Positions 36,956 through 50,282 of a stretch of DNA of 64,000 nt are shown in pieces. The notes below the pieces were generated by a model that saw only the letters and a list, made by a program, of their open reading frames with translations, was not told where the DNA came from and ran no database searches. Position numbers and translations under genes: made by a program. The stretch spans positions 8,929,885-8,993,884 of the forward strand of contig NC_092029.1 in the NCBI RefSeq assembly GCF_042242105.1. Reading direction: 5' to 3'. This stretch comes from Pempheris klunzingeri. Lineage: Eukaryota > Chordata > Actinopteri > Acropomatiformes > Pempheridae. Position 1 is the first letter of the stretch. Every line of letters starts with the position of its first letter.

Positions 36956-37642
36956 TATGACAGCTAGAAGCCATTTAACCCAGCCATGATTCCTTGTTTT
37001 ATTACACGCTAAACCGGTGGTGCTGCTAATTGACCATGAAGTGTTTGTAACGTGTAGCACGGAGACACGGTTTCCAGGAGCTGTAGATATTTCTGAGATT
37101 AACATTTTGAGGGGCCAGTAAAAGATGAGATTAAGACATTCCCGGCATGTTCTCTGTGAAATCCGCCTATTTCTTACCACTTAAATCATTTACATGTGAT
37201 TACTTTTGCTTTGCCAAGGCTTGCCAGTCAATCAAATTGCATGTGAGGGCAAAGGGAAATGGTGAGTTTAAGCGATGTGGTCTAGAAATGATCACATCTT
37301 CTAAAATTAAACATAGCTTTCTCATTAATGTTCAAATATAAGATCTGGTCCAAATGCAAATATTTGCATTTGCACGCTTTGCACGTGTCATGTTCATATT
37401 CACATTTTCACACATGCTCCGTTGTTTATTCATTTGACTCACATAATGTGTGACCTTGTCGCATTATGTCTCGTGTTGTGATCATACAGTATATTGCCTA
37501 TACATTAGGGCAATAATCTAAAACCCTAAGTGGATTATGTGTAATCTGCTTACTGTGCCATATTTAAGGATTTTCACGTACGTGGATTGATAGCTACTGC
37601 CAAATCCGTGCAGGAAATCTAGCACCCTATCACTCAAAGCTG

Positions 37643-37935
37643 TGCTAACTTGTAAAGGTCACTGCTGCGTCAGGAGGAACCTGTGCTGCATTACGATATA
37701 AAGAGCTGCCTCACAAAACACACACCTGCATCACAGCAACCACCGCTGCATGAGAGGGCCCAAAGAGGATGTACAACCAGGCACGCAGCTGCAACACAAG
37801 ACAAACAGATGTATCACAGGTCCAACGGCTGAGCTGCAGCACCAAGTGAACTGTTGCAGCATGCGACCTCCTCTTACATCATGGGGGGACTTGGCTGCAT
37901 CGCAGAGTAAACTGTTGCATCATAGGAATGGACTC
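37643..37935 (+). repeat. Degenerate 20-bp minisatellite, about 13 units
   Basis: A GCTGCATCACAG-like core recurs at about 37664, 37685, 37705, 37725, 37745, 37768, 37788, 37808, 37833, 37853, 37873, 37894 and 37914. Nearly every step is 20 or 21 bp. The units are diverged, so the array is old. The period is not a multiple of three, and the open frame across it is not a protein repeat. Confidence 0.6.
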
Positions 37936-38639
37936 AGTTTACTTAACTCGTGATTAGATGGTTTTATCCAGTGAGAGTTAACTGGAAACCTAGCACGCAG
38001 AAACAGTTCTGTTTTCAATACTTACCGGCCTCATTTAATCTGAAAACTATGTTTTGGTACCTGCCAGCCAATGAGACACGAGCACTTTATTTGGTCTTGG
38101 TGCAGTTTAATAGACTTCTGTAGAGAAGATCTCTATATCCAGTTATGTTCAGGGAAATTATCTTTAGTAATGGAAACAGATGAGTCTCTGACTAATGGTC
38201 TCCCTGATGAAGATGAACTTCATTAGATAAGTGATTTAGTTGAGGCCGAACACAGAAGTTTCCATCCAAATTGAACAAATATTTTTTACAAATTTTACAA
38301 CAAAGTTTAGACTACAAATTATGTTATATGAATATTATATATTCATATTATATGAGTTGTTTCACCCAAATAAACTCCTCATCATTTTTTCTTCCTCACT
38401 CCTCCTCATTTTCTTCTGCTGCCCTTTTAAGCTACATGACTCATGATTTGCTTGTTTGTTTTAGTAGGGGAGCCTTTTTTTGGCATTACTTAATTGTAGA
38501 GCTTGGGAGAAAGTCAGACAGAGAGAGACAGTCTTTTTGGTGCCGTGTAAGACTATGTGTCTATCTGGGCACAACACAAATAAGCAACTGCTGAGACTGT
38601 CCTTCCAAAAAAAAAAAAGAATGAGAACATCAGTCGTCT

Positions 38640-39060
38640 CAGCAAATTCCCTAAAACATATGTTTAAGATCAAATGTCAAAGCCTTCTAGTGGCGTTAGT
38701 GATTATGACTCTTGTCCGTCATGACTCGGGAGCAAGGGACGAAATAGCGACATGTTAGAGCCGCAAAATCCACCGTCAGGGTGGTTGGATGGGTTAACCA
38801 AATGTTGGAGACCACTGCTTGTTCCCTGCAGTGAGTATTGGTTTCTTTTTACCATAAAGACAACGCTGATGGTCATTCCCTAACCTTAGCCAAGTGGTTA
38901 TTATTGTAACCCTGACAACGAAGGCCACCTACCCTTATTGAAGTAATTTTAACCCAAATCATGATCTTTCTCTAACAAAGTTGTTTTTGTGCCTGAACCT
39001 AACCAAACCTTAAACCATAAGGTTGTAAGATCAGAACAAACAGTGTTTTGAAACAATCTG
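38640..39060. repeat. Degenerate percomorph interspersed repeat
   Basis: Phrases such as CTAGTGGCGTTAGTGATTAT, TTGGAGACCACTGC, CCTTAGCCAAGTGGTTATTA and CCTGAACCTAACCAAACCTT match a repeat I recall as widespread in percomorph fish. No open frame of interest. Confidence 0.5.
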
Positions 39061-40588
39061 ATACCCCGGTCATACACTTGCAGTGGACTTTCATTGTGAA
39101 AGCCTTCTATACTAGATTGGTCTGGCTAGCGAAGGGAACATTCTCTATTCGGGGTTGTGGTTTTACCTGGACATGTGTGGGAGAAATATCCAAGAAATAC
39201 TGCAAATTTCCTACTTTGCAAAAGCATGACTGCTTCTATACTCGCTGTTTACAGGCTTACCCAGGTTTCCAAGACTAAATCAAATATTTATCGAATTCAG
39301 GGAAAAGTTAGAAAGGAATGAAAAATTGCCCCACATCTAAACTCCATGCAATATACATTAAAGTGAATTTTCAGCATGTCAGCTCCTCTTCATTTTAACC
39401 TAAGGGAGTATATGTGTATATATATATAGTTTGCTTTGACCTTGTATAGTGAGTTATACCTACAGTAAATGAACTTCATTATAAATGCATGTCAGGTACT
39501 GTGACTGTAACCAACCTATCAAGGAGCGGGCAAGCCCTAATGGGATTTCATTTCCTGCCGTGTGTACACAGACTGTATAAACAATGTTAAATCAAGTGGA
39601 GATGAAAGCCAGTAGCCTAATCTTAACTCTTTCTATGCCAGGGAGATAATAGACAAAGGTTAACAGTGCAGTGGCTTCCTTAAAGCGAGAAGCCGCCTTG
39701 CTTCACCAGTAAGGAGGGCTAAACATGAACTCATTGACACATGGTCTTCACAGCCACACATTACACTTCTCTCTTTCCTCTGCCCAATATCCCTCCTTTT
39801 CCTCTCTCTGTCATTCCTCCCACACTCCCCCTCTCCTGCTTCACCCCCACCCCCTCCACTTGCCTGCCCCTAAGTGTATCTCATTTTAGCATCGACTATC
39901 TGTAAACCAAGAGCCGCTGTCACCAGATCCCCCAGTCCCGCAGAGTTCTTAGGAATGGCATGTGTTCCCAATTGGCAGCTTAACGGCCGCTGACCACACA
40001 ACTACAAACCAGGGGCTTTCTGGAGGCCAAGGTGGGTGAGCTACAGGTCGCAGCTTGTAAATTATCAACCCCAGCAAGTCAAATGTGAGGCTAGGATTCA
40101 CAGGGAGGTAGTTTCTTGGGGTTTCTGACAGAACGAGAAGGAAGTGGCACATCTAGGAAGCTATTGCATCAAACAGGTGCACACTGGTTCCGCAGTCTTG
40201 TGTTGGATTGGTGCTCCTGCTTCGGTTTTTCGGCAACCCCCCTATCACTCCTTGATATCCATAGATAATGTCAATGCTGCTTCTCGGGTTTCAGAAGGAA
40301 GCTGCACAGGGAGAAGCAGACGTTTCTTGGCAGTGATGATAGCCTCAACTCTCTCAACTACGCCAGCCATTAACAACCTCTGTGTATGGTGGGTGTGTGG
40401 TGGGTGTGATTGCATTCACGTCTGTAATATATGTTTAAGTGAATTATGTGTGTGTACAGCATACCCGCCATGCATTTATGTATGTCCTTGACAAGATTTA
40501 AAAAAAGAAAGAAACATACACAATTTATAGCTTTGGCTCCGAGAGTGCAATACAAAATGTCACAGGGAGTGGCGACTTTCATACCTTG

Positions 40589-41267
40589 CTTCCACTGCAT
40601 GGTACGTCTTGGCTCGACTCCCCCCTAATCGCTTTTGTCACCTTTACTCGGTTAGGAATTTTTCTACTGCAGATAGTACACCTTTAATGATTTATTGATT
40701 CTTAGCGGTGCGTCACAGCAGTGCATGTAACAGATGTGACATCACCTTCGACGTGACATGCAGAAGAAATCGAGGTTAACCTTCCAGCCTCTATTCACTG
40801 ACGAACTGTAAACTACACTCTGAATTTAAATTTCTAAACTGACTTGACTGCTAACATTGCCTGGGCTTGCATTCATCGTTATTTTCTGCCGCTCTCTCTC
40901 ACTCACTCACTTGCTCAACCACACACTCGTTATGCTACTCGATATTAAAGGGATTGTGTCCATGATTTGTCTGCATTTTATCAATTGACGACAGCATGGC
41001 TGCCATTTTTGAAACTCTGAGTCAAGTGAATGAAAAAATTGCAGTCGTTATTGATGTCAGCTTAGCAGGTTTGTGCAGGGTGTCCCGTAAGTGCAGCCAT
41101 TTCACTCCACCATTTAGTATCGGCTGAGATGACTTGAAACCTCTACAGAGGTGATACAAAAAAAAGTACCTGGTACTATCCACAACTTTGGCAAATGAAA
41201 AACCAAAAAGGAATGGTTGCAACTGGGTAGAGTCGAGCCCAGCCCAGCCGTACCACGCAGTGGAAAG
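40589..41267. mobile_element. Non-autonomous DNA transposon with inverted termini
   Basis: The left end begins CTTCCACTGCATGGTACG followed by GGCTCGACTC. The right end reads GAGTCGAGCC, then CCGTACCACGCAGTGGAAAG. The termini are therefore imperfect inverted repeats of about 30-38 bp enclosing about 610 bp. The subterminal AAAGTACCTGGTACTATCCA also fits a teleost element I recall. No transposase is present, the superfamily is uncertain and the target duplication is unclear. Confidence 0.65.
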
Positions 41268-41724
41268 GAACCTTAAGAAGGAATAAACAGCAAAAGGTCA
41301 AGGCGAACACAGAGACAAGAGCAGGAACATGAAATGGAATCATCACCATTACTTTGGCTGAGTCACTACAGATTATGTTATCCTTTATCCCACTTCCTCC
41401 AAGGGCTTTCCTCTTTTGCTGTTTCCTTTATTGTTCTTTTGCCCTGTCATTGTCCACTGTTCTGCTCTTTATGGATTCATTAATCATGTAATGTCTCCAC
41501 CCATACTTGCACTCATTGAGCAATGATTACATGTCTTCATCCTTCTCATGCCCTCTATGTTCACTCTCTTTCACGCTCTCTCCATTATTGTTCTACTGAG
41601 TGTTCTGTCGAGTTCATCTCATTTTTGAAGAAACTAAGCAAATTAGATGTCAGTGTAAATCTGGCCAGAAAAGTCACAACGTGGCTCCATGGATGTCAGT
41701 CTGTTCACACTGTTCTTTTCCTCT

Positions 41725-42075
41725 AGCTCCACCATGAGGTTGACTTTTGATGCTTTTGAGTTGAAATCTGGTGCACAGATTCATATCCCCAATGGGATGA
41801 GTTGCAAGAATGTCGGCGACCCTCATCATCAGGTCAAAATTTCAGTTTGTCCGATTCATTATTATACTTTGTTGTTTGGTTTTGACCAAATACCTGAAAA
41901 AACAAATGACATTCCCATCATCCTCAGCTTTGCTTCGTGTTAATGCTAATTACTAAATGTTAGCATGCTAAATGAAGATGCTAAACATTATACCAGCTAA
42001 ACATCAGCACACTTGTATTGCGAGTACGTTAGCATGCTGACGTTAGCATTATGCTCAAATTGTTACTGTGGTAAT
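41725..42075 (+). repeat. Teleost TTAGCATGCTAA-type repeat
   Basis: Shares AATACCTGAAAAAACAAATG, CCCATCATCCTCAGCT and repeated GTTAGCATGCT motifs with the copy at 23895-24155. The internal TTAGCATGCTAA palindromes are characteristic of the family. Confidence 0.6.
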
Positions 42076-42790
42076 GGCAGCCTTGGATAACTGCCAGCAT
42101 GACAGTAAGAGTCATTTGACTTGTGTCTCTCTCCATCCCTTGGCGAGGCAGGAGGAAAAGGCCAGTTACACAGAGAGGCAGAGCAGAGCAGCACAGGCCA
42201 AATATAACTCAGAGCAGTGGCAGTAAAGATGGACTGAAAGCAAGAAGATTTGTTAGATAGAAGGCCATATAACATTTTTAAACCTTTCTCGCCTCTCCTG
42301 TGTCATTTCCTCACTGTGTATTGATTTTTTCCTGCTCCGCTCTAAGATTGTCTCCATCTGCTTTCATTTGCATGTAGCAGCATGTACACTATTGTTGAGA
42401 CCGTCTGGTTAAAATACTTTTTATAGCTTTAGGAGAACCATGCAGTAACACAGCCGAGGGATTCCACCTACCCCCACCCACGTCTTCAGCCGTCTTTCTC
42501 CCGCAGACGTTGGCATGGCCAAGCAGAAACACAGATATGCGCACTCACACGCATATGCTGAGACACATACATACACAGAGGTTACTCAGTAATTAGGGGT
42601 GCTGTAATTGTGACTTAGCATTGTAAACTGGCGGGGCAGTGTTGCCAGGGAAGGTTTGTTGACTGTAGGATTATGACAGGGAACTTAAATGGTATGTGTT
42701 TATCTACATTCTGCAGTGGTGAGCTGTGCTGTCTAAAATATCCACCAGGTTCTCTGTAACGGAGTTGGCTCGGGCTGTAAAGTTCAGTGG

Positions 42791-42833
42791 TCATCATCAT
42801 CAACATCATCATCATCATCATCATCATCATCAC
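42791..42833 (+). repeat. (CAT)n trinucleotide microsatellite
   Basis: About fourteen CAT/ATC units with one interruption (CAACAT). It produces meaningless polyhistidine or polymethionine frames. Confidence 0.85.
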
Positions 42834-43611
42834 AGTAACAGGCATCTTCTCTGTTGTGTTACTGCCTCAATAGGAGGATGTTGGACAGAAACGTTAAATG
42901 ATGTCACGTATGTGGGTAACTCTTTATTGTGTTATGTTTGTGTTTCTTCTATTTAGCTTCAGTTTTTGCCTACAGTAATGGTAGGTTATGTGTGGAAAGT
43001 GAAAATTCTTGTAAGAACAGTCCACAAAATCCTCAGCGACATTATGAGGACTCACCTCACATGGCAGGTCAACCACTGGGAAAACCATTAAATGTTGGAG
43101 CTATCAACTTGTTTTTAGTTTAAGGTGTAAGGTAAGGGTTGGGCCTCAGCATGCAGTGCTTATGCCCAAGTTTAAGTAGTGGGTGTTGTAAACTTAAATC
43201 TTTATAGATTTTTGGTGTGAATCTTTTTCTGTATTTGTAACTCTAGAAAAGGAAGGTGTCAAATCATGTTTTTGACGTTTTCTACAATCTACCTTTTACC
43301 TAACTGATCTTTGTATTTTGTTTCACGACTGTTGTCATTTTTAATTTCTTTTGTTCCTTTTTCTAAAGTTCTTTTTTGGGTGTTTTTGATACTTTTTTCC
43401 GTCAGACATCAAATATGTGACTCCATCCTGATAAATGAGACAACAGGAACAAGGATGGAAATAAATCCAAGACTTTATGGTTCTATTCCCAGCAAAAGTC
43501 TGATATGTCGCCTTTTTGTAAATGTATTACAATGTTCTCAATAAATCAAAACCAAAGTCTTCTTGGAATTAATGTACCTCACTGCAGTGTCCTCTTACAT
43601 GACAAAAACAA

Positions 43612-43615
<4 letters not shown>

Positions 43616-43664
<49 letters not shown>
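43616..43664 (+). repeat. (GT)n microsatellite
   Basis: About 24 uninterrupted GT units. With the tract at 43845-43878 it forms a close pair of GT microsatellites. Confidence 0.95.
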
Positions 43665-43668
<4 letters not shown>

Positions 43669-43842
43669 GGGAGAGAGAGACAGGTGGTTGTAATGGCAAA
43701 GTCAAATATTTGACACTGGCTAATTACGAAGGTAGTCTTGTGACTTGGTGCGGTCATGTTTTTCATAGGTGTTGAAAACAAAGCTCTTTTTCTATCCAGC
43801 TATTTGGTGTACACATGAACGTATACATACTGTAAGCACACA

Positions 43843-43844
<2 letters not shown>

Positions 43845-43878
<34 letters not shown>
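43845..43878 (+). repeat. (GT)n microsatellite
   Basis: About 17 GT units, 180 bp downstream of the longer GT tract. Confidence 0.9.
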
Positions 43879-43881
<3 letters not shown>

Positions 43882-46489
43882 CAAGCAGACCATAACAGCA
43901 GGAAACTCTGCATCAGTTAAAAATGTAATCCATCATATTTTCTCTCTCTCTCAGCCACCGGTTTTTAAATTCCCACACACAACCACAATAAATCCTCCCA
44001 CAACAATATTTCCATTCATACCACCGCAAATCACATTCGTGAAAGTCGCACATTTCCAAGCTATTATTTCTTTTTTGCAGCATTCTCAAACTCAAATTCC
44101 CATGTCACAAATTTCCATATCATTCACACGAGTGGCGGATCAGCAGATTTTTTTCCCGCCCCGCTCTGAAATACACAATGGCTGCTTTTCAGGACTTCAA
44201 AGTGCTCGTGGGGGTGAGAAAGGGCTGTTGTGTGGCATAAAATATCAAGGTAGGAGATTAAGGCTTATCAGAGATTTCCTTTGAGGAAAAAATGTTTCTC
44301 CCTGTGGCTACTGCTGGACTCAACAGCAGCCGGTGGAAGTGGAAGAGGTGTCCATGCGTGGCAATGGGGTCAGAGGGTCAGCCGCAGGTGATTCATGGAC
44401 TCCTAGAATGAAAGAAAATGATTTATACATGTTGCTCTGCCTGAATCGTTTGTGGCCTCTGCTGCTCTGTTCCTTTTTGTGTGGTTGACATAATGTACCC
44501 TCTGACCAGAAAAGCCAAATTACAGGAGAGCGTTGACTTTCTAGGAAACAATCACACCAACATACACTTTTGATAACCACAGCTTTTGCAACAGCATGGC
44601 ATGGCAGAGGGAGAAATATGAGAAAAATGATCGCCTGACAGCATTATTGTTATAAACTTTCGTGGACAGAGTCTCCAGAGTAATTCGTAAGCGCAGGCCA
44701 GCTAAAATTGACGTGACTCCAAATGGCATTTGTTCATGACCGTTCGGGTCATTTAGTCATTTGACTGTAGCTCTGTGGGTTCTGGGGGGGGAAGCATGTG
44801 ACTTATTGGGGATCCGATCCCCCACGGGTCAGACTATACCCTACCGCCCCCCAGTGGTCATTGGGCAAATGCAAATGACCTTGGAGGTCCTATCAATGTT
44901 GAATTTATATGATAACGCAATATAAAAATATATTAAAAAGGTTTAATGTGAATGAATAGCGTTGTTGACACTTTAAGGTACTTGTACTTCTGACCTGGCC
45001 TGGCCTGGTTTTGTTGTCTTGATCTGAGCTTGCAGCTAAGTTAAGAAAATAACTGAACAGTGTAACAGAGTGCAACTGCCTTGATAACGTATTACAATCT
45101 TGCAAATTATTCATCCGTGTGCTTCCACTTGTTCTGGAGAGCTGCAGCCGATGAGTAAGAATGAGAGGCAACAAGATAAAGCATACGTGATTATGTACCT
45201 GACATGGTGCTACCATGAGTCATTTACAGCACCGTACGTGACAATGTTCACACATAGCTAGGCTTGACCCAAAATCTCTCCTGACACTGTGACATAGAGC
45301 AGGGGACTTTTACGTCACAGTTTTGACAAGTAGATCTTTTCTTCGCCACGCACAAAGCCTCGACTGTGCTCGTAATGGACTGAAAGAACAGCTGCTCACA
45401 TGTCAGCTCCTAGACTGTGTGCCACGCTGACACACAGTGAAAAAGGCCCTGTGCTGCAGGTGGCAGACAGTTCCCAGTGTGGATGTGAGCTCCACAGCAT
45501 AGGTGGTCTCACTCGACCACAGTAGTGCCAGAAGGACTCTGGTCAGGCTGTGCCAGTAGAGCAGGTGCTCTTTGCACCCTGAACTCTGTTTCTCACCAAC
45601 ACAGCAAGTAAGTGATTATGAGACAGTTCATTTCTGTCAGCAACATCTTTGTCTTTCTGCCTTTCACTACTCACCCTCCAAACGCAAAAGATTGAAAATG
45701 AAAGATATCTCTCCTTATATCTATTCAGATATCTTCATTAAACTTAAACAACAGGTGACTAAGCACACACACCACACACACACACACTCAGACCATTAGA
45801 CTAAACTGTGCCCAGTCCCCGGAGTTAATGTTTAGACGCACTATGCCTGCTGAGATATACGCAGCAGGCGGCGGGGACGCTGTGCTGAAGGTCAGCCCTA
45901 CATGTGCTGTTTGATCTTTTCCAGCCAACAGCGGGCCAAATGACATGGATTTAAGAACCCGGCGAGTGGGGTTTGGTTGGCGCAGCAGCAAAGTCTTCAC
46001 AAGCCACGGCTGACCTACCTGACACAAGGGTTTTACATAATAGAGGCACAATCACCTCAGGAAAATAGGTCGAAGAGAGAGAGAGAGAAAAAGAGAGAGA
46101 GAGAGGCTGGTAGACAGCCAGTATAACACAGGTTGGGCTATCCAAAAGAATGGGATATTCAAGACAGCTGTTATGTGTAATAAATGGACAAGCTATCCAT
46201 ACAATATCACCTCATTGTTTCCAATCCATATTAACAGGGTGTTCCACCTTTAGGAATATTTTGTCCTTTTAACAAAAAAAAAGAAAAATGCTGTGAAGCA
46301 GTTAATGTCATTAATATCCACAAAAGTAAACAATTACTTGAATGTGGCATATCATGTATTTTGGTCTGTTTCAGTCTGTTATAATAAAGCATTACAACAT
46401 TTTTCATTGCAACCACTAACTGGAGTCATCTTTTAGTCGATTGGACAATTATGAAAAATGTAAAAACTGTAATAAATAAGAGTCTACAG

Positions 46490-46790
46490 CCAAGCTAACA
46501 GCCCTGAGAGGCTGTATTTAGGCACAGAAGTGAATGCTCACGACGACAATGCTAGCATGCTAATACTTAGCGTGTAGTGCTAAGTGTTAGCATGCTAACG
46601 TTTGCCAATTAGCACACAAAGTACAGCCAAGGTTGATGGGAGTGATTAGTTTTGCCAGTAGTTTGTCAAAAACAAAACAAAAAAATGGATAAATTCGAAA
46701 GAGGAAAAATCAGGGCAAGGTCATTACAGTTCATCATCTGGGAACCACGAATGTCTGTATGAAATTTTAGCATGCTAGCATGGCTAATAA
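46490..46790 (-). repeat. Teleost TTAGCATGCTAA-type repeat, reverse copy
   Basis: Contains GCTAGCATGCTAATACTTAG, GTTAGCATGCTAACGTTTGC, then CTGGGAACCACGAATGTCTG, as in the family members at 9040-9345 and 41725-42075 but in opposite orientation. Confidence 0.55.
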
Positions 46791-49298
46791 TGTTGTAAAA
46801 CATCCACTGTGGTTCAGCAGGACTTGTGTTTTAGTGTTTTACTCCACTAAAGGGAGTAGAAATCAATCATTGTGGGTGTGAAATTACCAGGTTATTAAGT
46901 TATGACCTGCACTTCAGGACACCTCTACTTAGAAACAGCCACAGTTAATCACAGTGCTACTGTACAAACAAGTGACAGGTAGACAGACACACAGGCAAAA
47001 GTGGTCTCTGTGACACAAAGCCTGACAAGTAGAGGAATCCAGCTGTATAAAAAAAAAAAGAAAGTCTAAATGGTAAGAGACACATCCAAAAATAGCACAG
47101 AAAAACATGCACATGATTATTCACAGACCACACTAAAGGTTATGAGAGCATTGTTGACCGATCACGTCTCTATTTTTATTGTGAGCCCCCCGCACATGAC
47201 TCCTTTTTGCAAACTAATCTTGCCAGTCAAAGTTTCTACAACATCATGTTGTGTTTCATGGGGCTTCACCCAAAAATAGATGCATTATCAGGAGCAGCTC
47301 AAATGGGCTTCATGTTACCTACCAAATTGTTGCTGTGTGAATGCATATCAAATATCTCCTGGAAATCTGACAGGTTTCTATTAGTGTGACCGTTGCCACA
47401 TGCGCACACAGACACGCAAACACACACACACACACACATACATATGCATACCGGCAAAACACACTTGCCAAAGAACTCCACCTGCTCTTTCCAGTCCTTT
47501 CCAACCATTCTCCTTGTAGCTGATTGGGGCCAAAATCCTGCTGCTGTGTTGGCTGTGTTCTGCTCCAGGCAGTGAAAGGGAAGATGGGGTTTTGTTCCGC
47601 TGCCCAAAAAGGCTTTGGGATCTGACATGGAAACCTCAGAACAGGGAATACAGCGGAATAGAGAAATACAGTGAGGTAATGAGGTGACCACACACACACT
47701 CCCGCAGATGTACAGTATGTCTGCAGGAAGGTAAATGTGGTCACAGTACCCCATGGGATGCAGGATATAGAGGATTTGTCTGCACAGGAGAGGAGAGAAA
47801 TGCAAAGAGAGAGAAAATGAGAGTTTCAGTGTATGCGAATGTGTGTGCAGAGTTAAAGGGAAGGAATGGTAAAGTTTGAGGTTGTGGTCAAAGTGCCTGC
47901 CTGAGTGTGTATGAGCAAGAGAGGGAGAGAGGGAGAGAGGGAGAGAGCAGTATTGGCTGCAGTCTCTGACTTTGACCCACACGGCCTGCCAGGAAGCAGG
48001 CAGCTGACAGCTTGCCTGCGAACCCAACGCCTCTGCAACGTGCAGCCTGCCTCGTACACAGCAGCATCGTGGAAACAGTTACCAGGCACGTCTTTACTGA
48101 GTCAACAGCAGCCACTGGTGGTCACGTCCAGACATTCATTCATAAAAATCTCAACCACAGATATATTTAACATGAAGTTTAGTGAAACATTTTTTTGTAC
48201 GTCATTCAGTGATGAGACTTGATGAATCAGTAACTGTATTCCCTCACAGTGGCAGACAGGACACGTTTTTGCCATCACACACGCACATTTCCCTGGTGAT
48301 GAGTGTCTCGCTCATACGCTAGCAGATATGTCCACACATCCAGCTGAAAAAACAGCATCTCCTTACAGCCAGCAGGACATCCTCTGCTGTAACAGCCTAT
48401 AGAGCAGAACAGGACAGAACAACCTCAAACCAGACGTCCAAACCCAAAATTAATTTACTGCCCCTGTGGCCCTACATTTGGATTAAAGGAGAGATCACAC
48501 AGTGAGTCTGCAATAAGCACACTGTCCATTCCTTTGTGAGTCACAGAGTCCATCAGAGGAGAAAAGTGTGTAATGTAAGCCACTGTGGCCAGACGAAGCA
48601 TGTCTGGTCTTTGCCTAATGCATGAGAGAGTAAAGGTAGGAGGGAAAAGACGTCAAAGCTGTACCACAAGAGGCAACAGCAGGGCTGCGATAGATAAGTC
48701 CCTGTTAGGTAATATCTTTCAGACTTTCCATGTTTGCTTGAAATAAAACACGGAAGGAAATGAGAAATAATTTCTTAATGCAACTACAAACTGACACAAA
48801 CGATGATGTACGGGTAAAGTAAGAAATTCAGAAATTAAATGAATTCAGTTGAAAATAGAATATTTTTTATTTAAAACCTGAACTCTGTAGCTATAAGGCA
48901 AGCTAATGAGACAGCAATAGCTAAAGGTAATTTAACCAGTTTTACGGTAGAAAAGTTTCTCCAACATCTTACTAATTCGGTTTTTTTATACCAAATGTAT
49001 AAGGCAGTAGCTATTCATACGTTCATCATTCATAGACATTCATCTATTCATAATGTAGAGAAAAAAAATAGTAACACCAGATAAACTCGTCCAAACTCAA
49101 AGGTCTGCTGAACGACGGGAGGATATTTCTTGGTATTTACCTGAAGGTTTGACGTGGGATTTGTGGTATCAGTGTTTAACACCTTTTCTGCTTTGGGTCA
49201 GACTTTGGGATATTGGTGTCATGAACCAGCAGGACAGGCAGCGCTGGAGCGAGCGATGATGTCACTAGGATGAGCTCAAGAGCACAGTGCTAGTGTTG

Positions 49299-49300
<2 letters not shown>

Positions 49301-49335
<35 letters not shown>
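49301..49335 (+). repeat. (GT)n microsatellite
   Basis: About 17 uninterrupted GT units. Confidence 0.9.
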
Positions 49336-49336
<1 letters not shown>

Positions 49337-50178
49337 AAGAGACGGTGCTGCTACCATGCTGACAGACTTTGAGACTCAAATGTATCGCCGTGCAAGACGT
49401 TTTGCTACAAAACTGCAGGTTTTGTGACAAATATACAAACAGTGATGTAAAGGCAGGACACAAGAGAGACGCAGCTCAATTACTTTTCTTTTTCTGTGGC
49501 AGCACCATAGGGGTTTTGAGTGTGTGTGGCCTCTTTTTAGACCGTGCATATATTCTGACCTATATGCAAAGTCCTGTCTTTGTGTGTGTGCGTGTGTCTG
49601 CATCCCATCCATTGGGGTGGATGGGATGCAGTTTGATCACCCCCCTTCTTCTGGGTCAGACTTTAGAGGCGCGAGGCAGAGAGTGTGACTAACAGCGTGA
49701 CAACAACATGTGTTGGCCGAAGGAGGGGGATCAACCCCTGATTTGATTCAGGCGTGCTAGTGTTGGTGTTGGGGAGGGGGGGGGGTACAAAGGCGAGAGT
49801 GGCAACTGCGCCTCTCTGCAGCTGTGGGCCTACGTGAGCATCAGCAGGAACGCTCTCACTCCTCGTCTCAGCCCCCTCCCTCACTCGCTCAGTCGCTCTC
49901 TCTCATCTCTCACAGTCCCCTCTTCCTTTGCTCATTTGCAGCTTGTAATGGACCGATGACAGCCTCCCTCCCCCCACCCCCCCACACTTCCTCCTTTGTT
50001 CAAATCCTTGTTGCACTGCTCTGTCTTTTTCTCTATCATTAACTCCCTCTCTTCTCTCCCACGTCATGTTCCCAAACGGCGGGGACCTTGACAGCGAGAG
50101 ATGTGTCGTTTTCATCCAGCCAACCGATATCTGAGACGACTGAAAGAGAAAGAAAGGAAGGCAAAGATCCTCTTTCCC

Positions 50179-50237
50179 ACACACACACACACACACAGAC
50201 ATACACACAGTTGATCTGGCCTGAAATGACCTAGAAG

Positions 50238-50281
<44 letters not shown>
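50179..50281. repeat. Opposed (CA)n and (GT)n tracts
   Basis: A (CA) run at 50179-50197 faces a (GT) run at 50240-50281, with about 42 bp between. The two are mutually complementary and could fold into a hairpin. Confidence 0.8.

Positions 50282-50282
<1 letters not shown>

Noticed and set aside
43563..43775. Open frames through GT microsatellites (Cys-Val and His-Thr runs)
   Set aside because: These are artefacts of dinucleotide repeats read in any frame.
47299..48027. 242-codon minus-strand open frame
   Set aside because: Its translation is a patchwork of His/Ser/Leu and Cys-Val runs produced by CA- and GA-rich repeats. No domain, splice pattern or codon bias suggests a protein.
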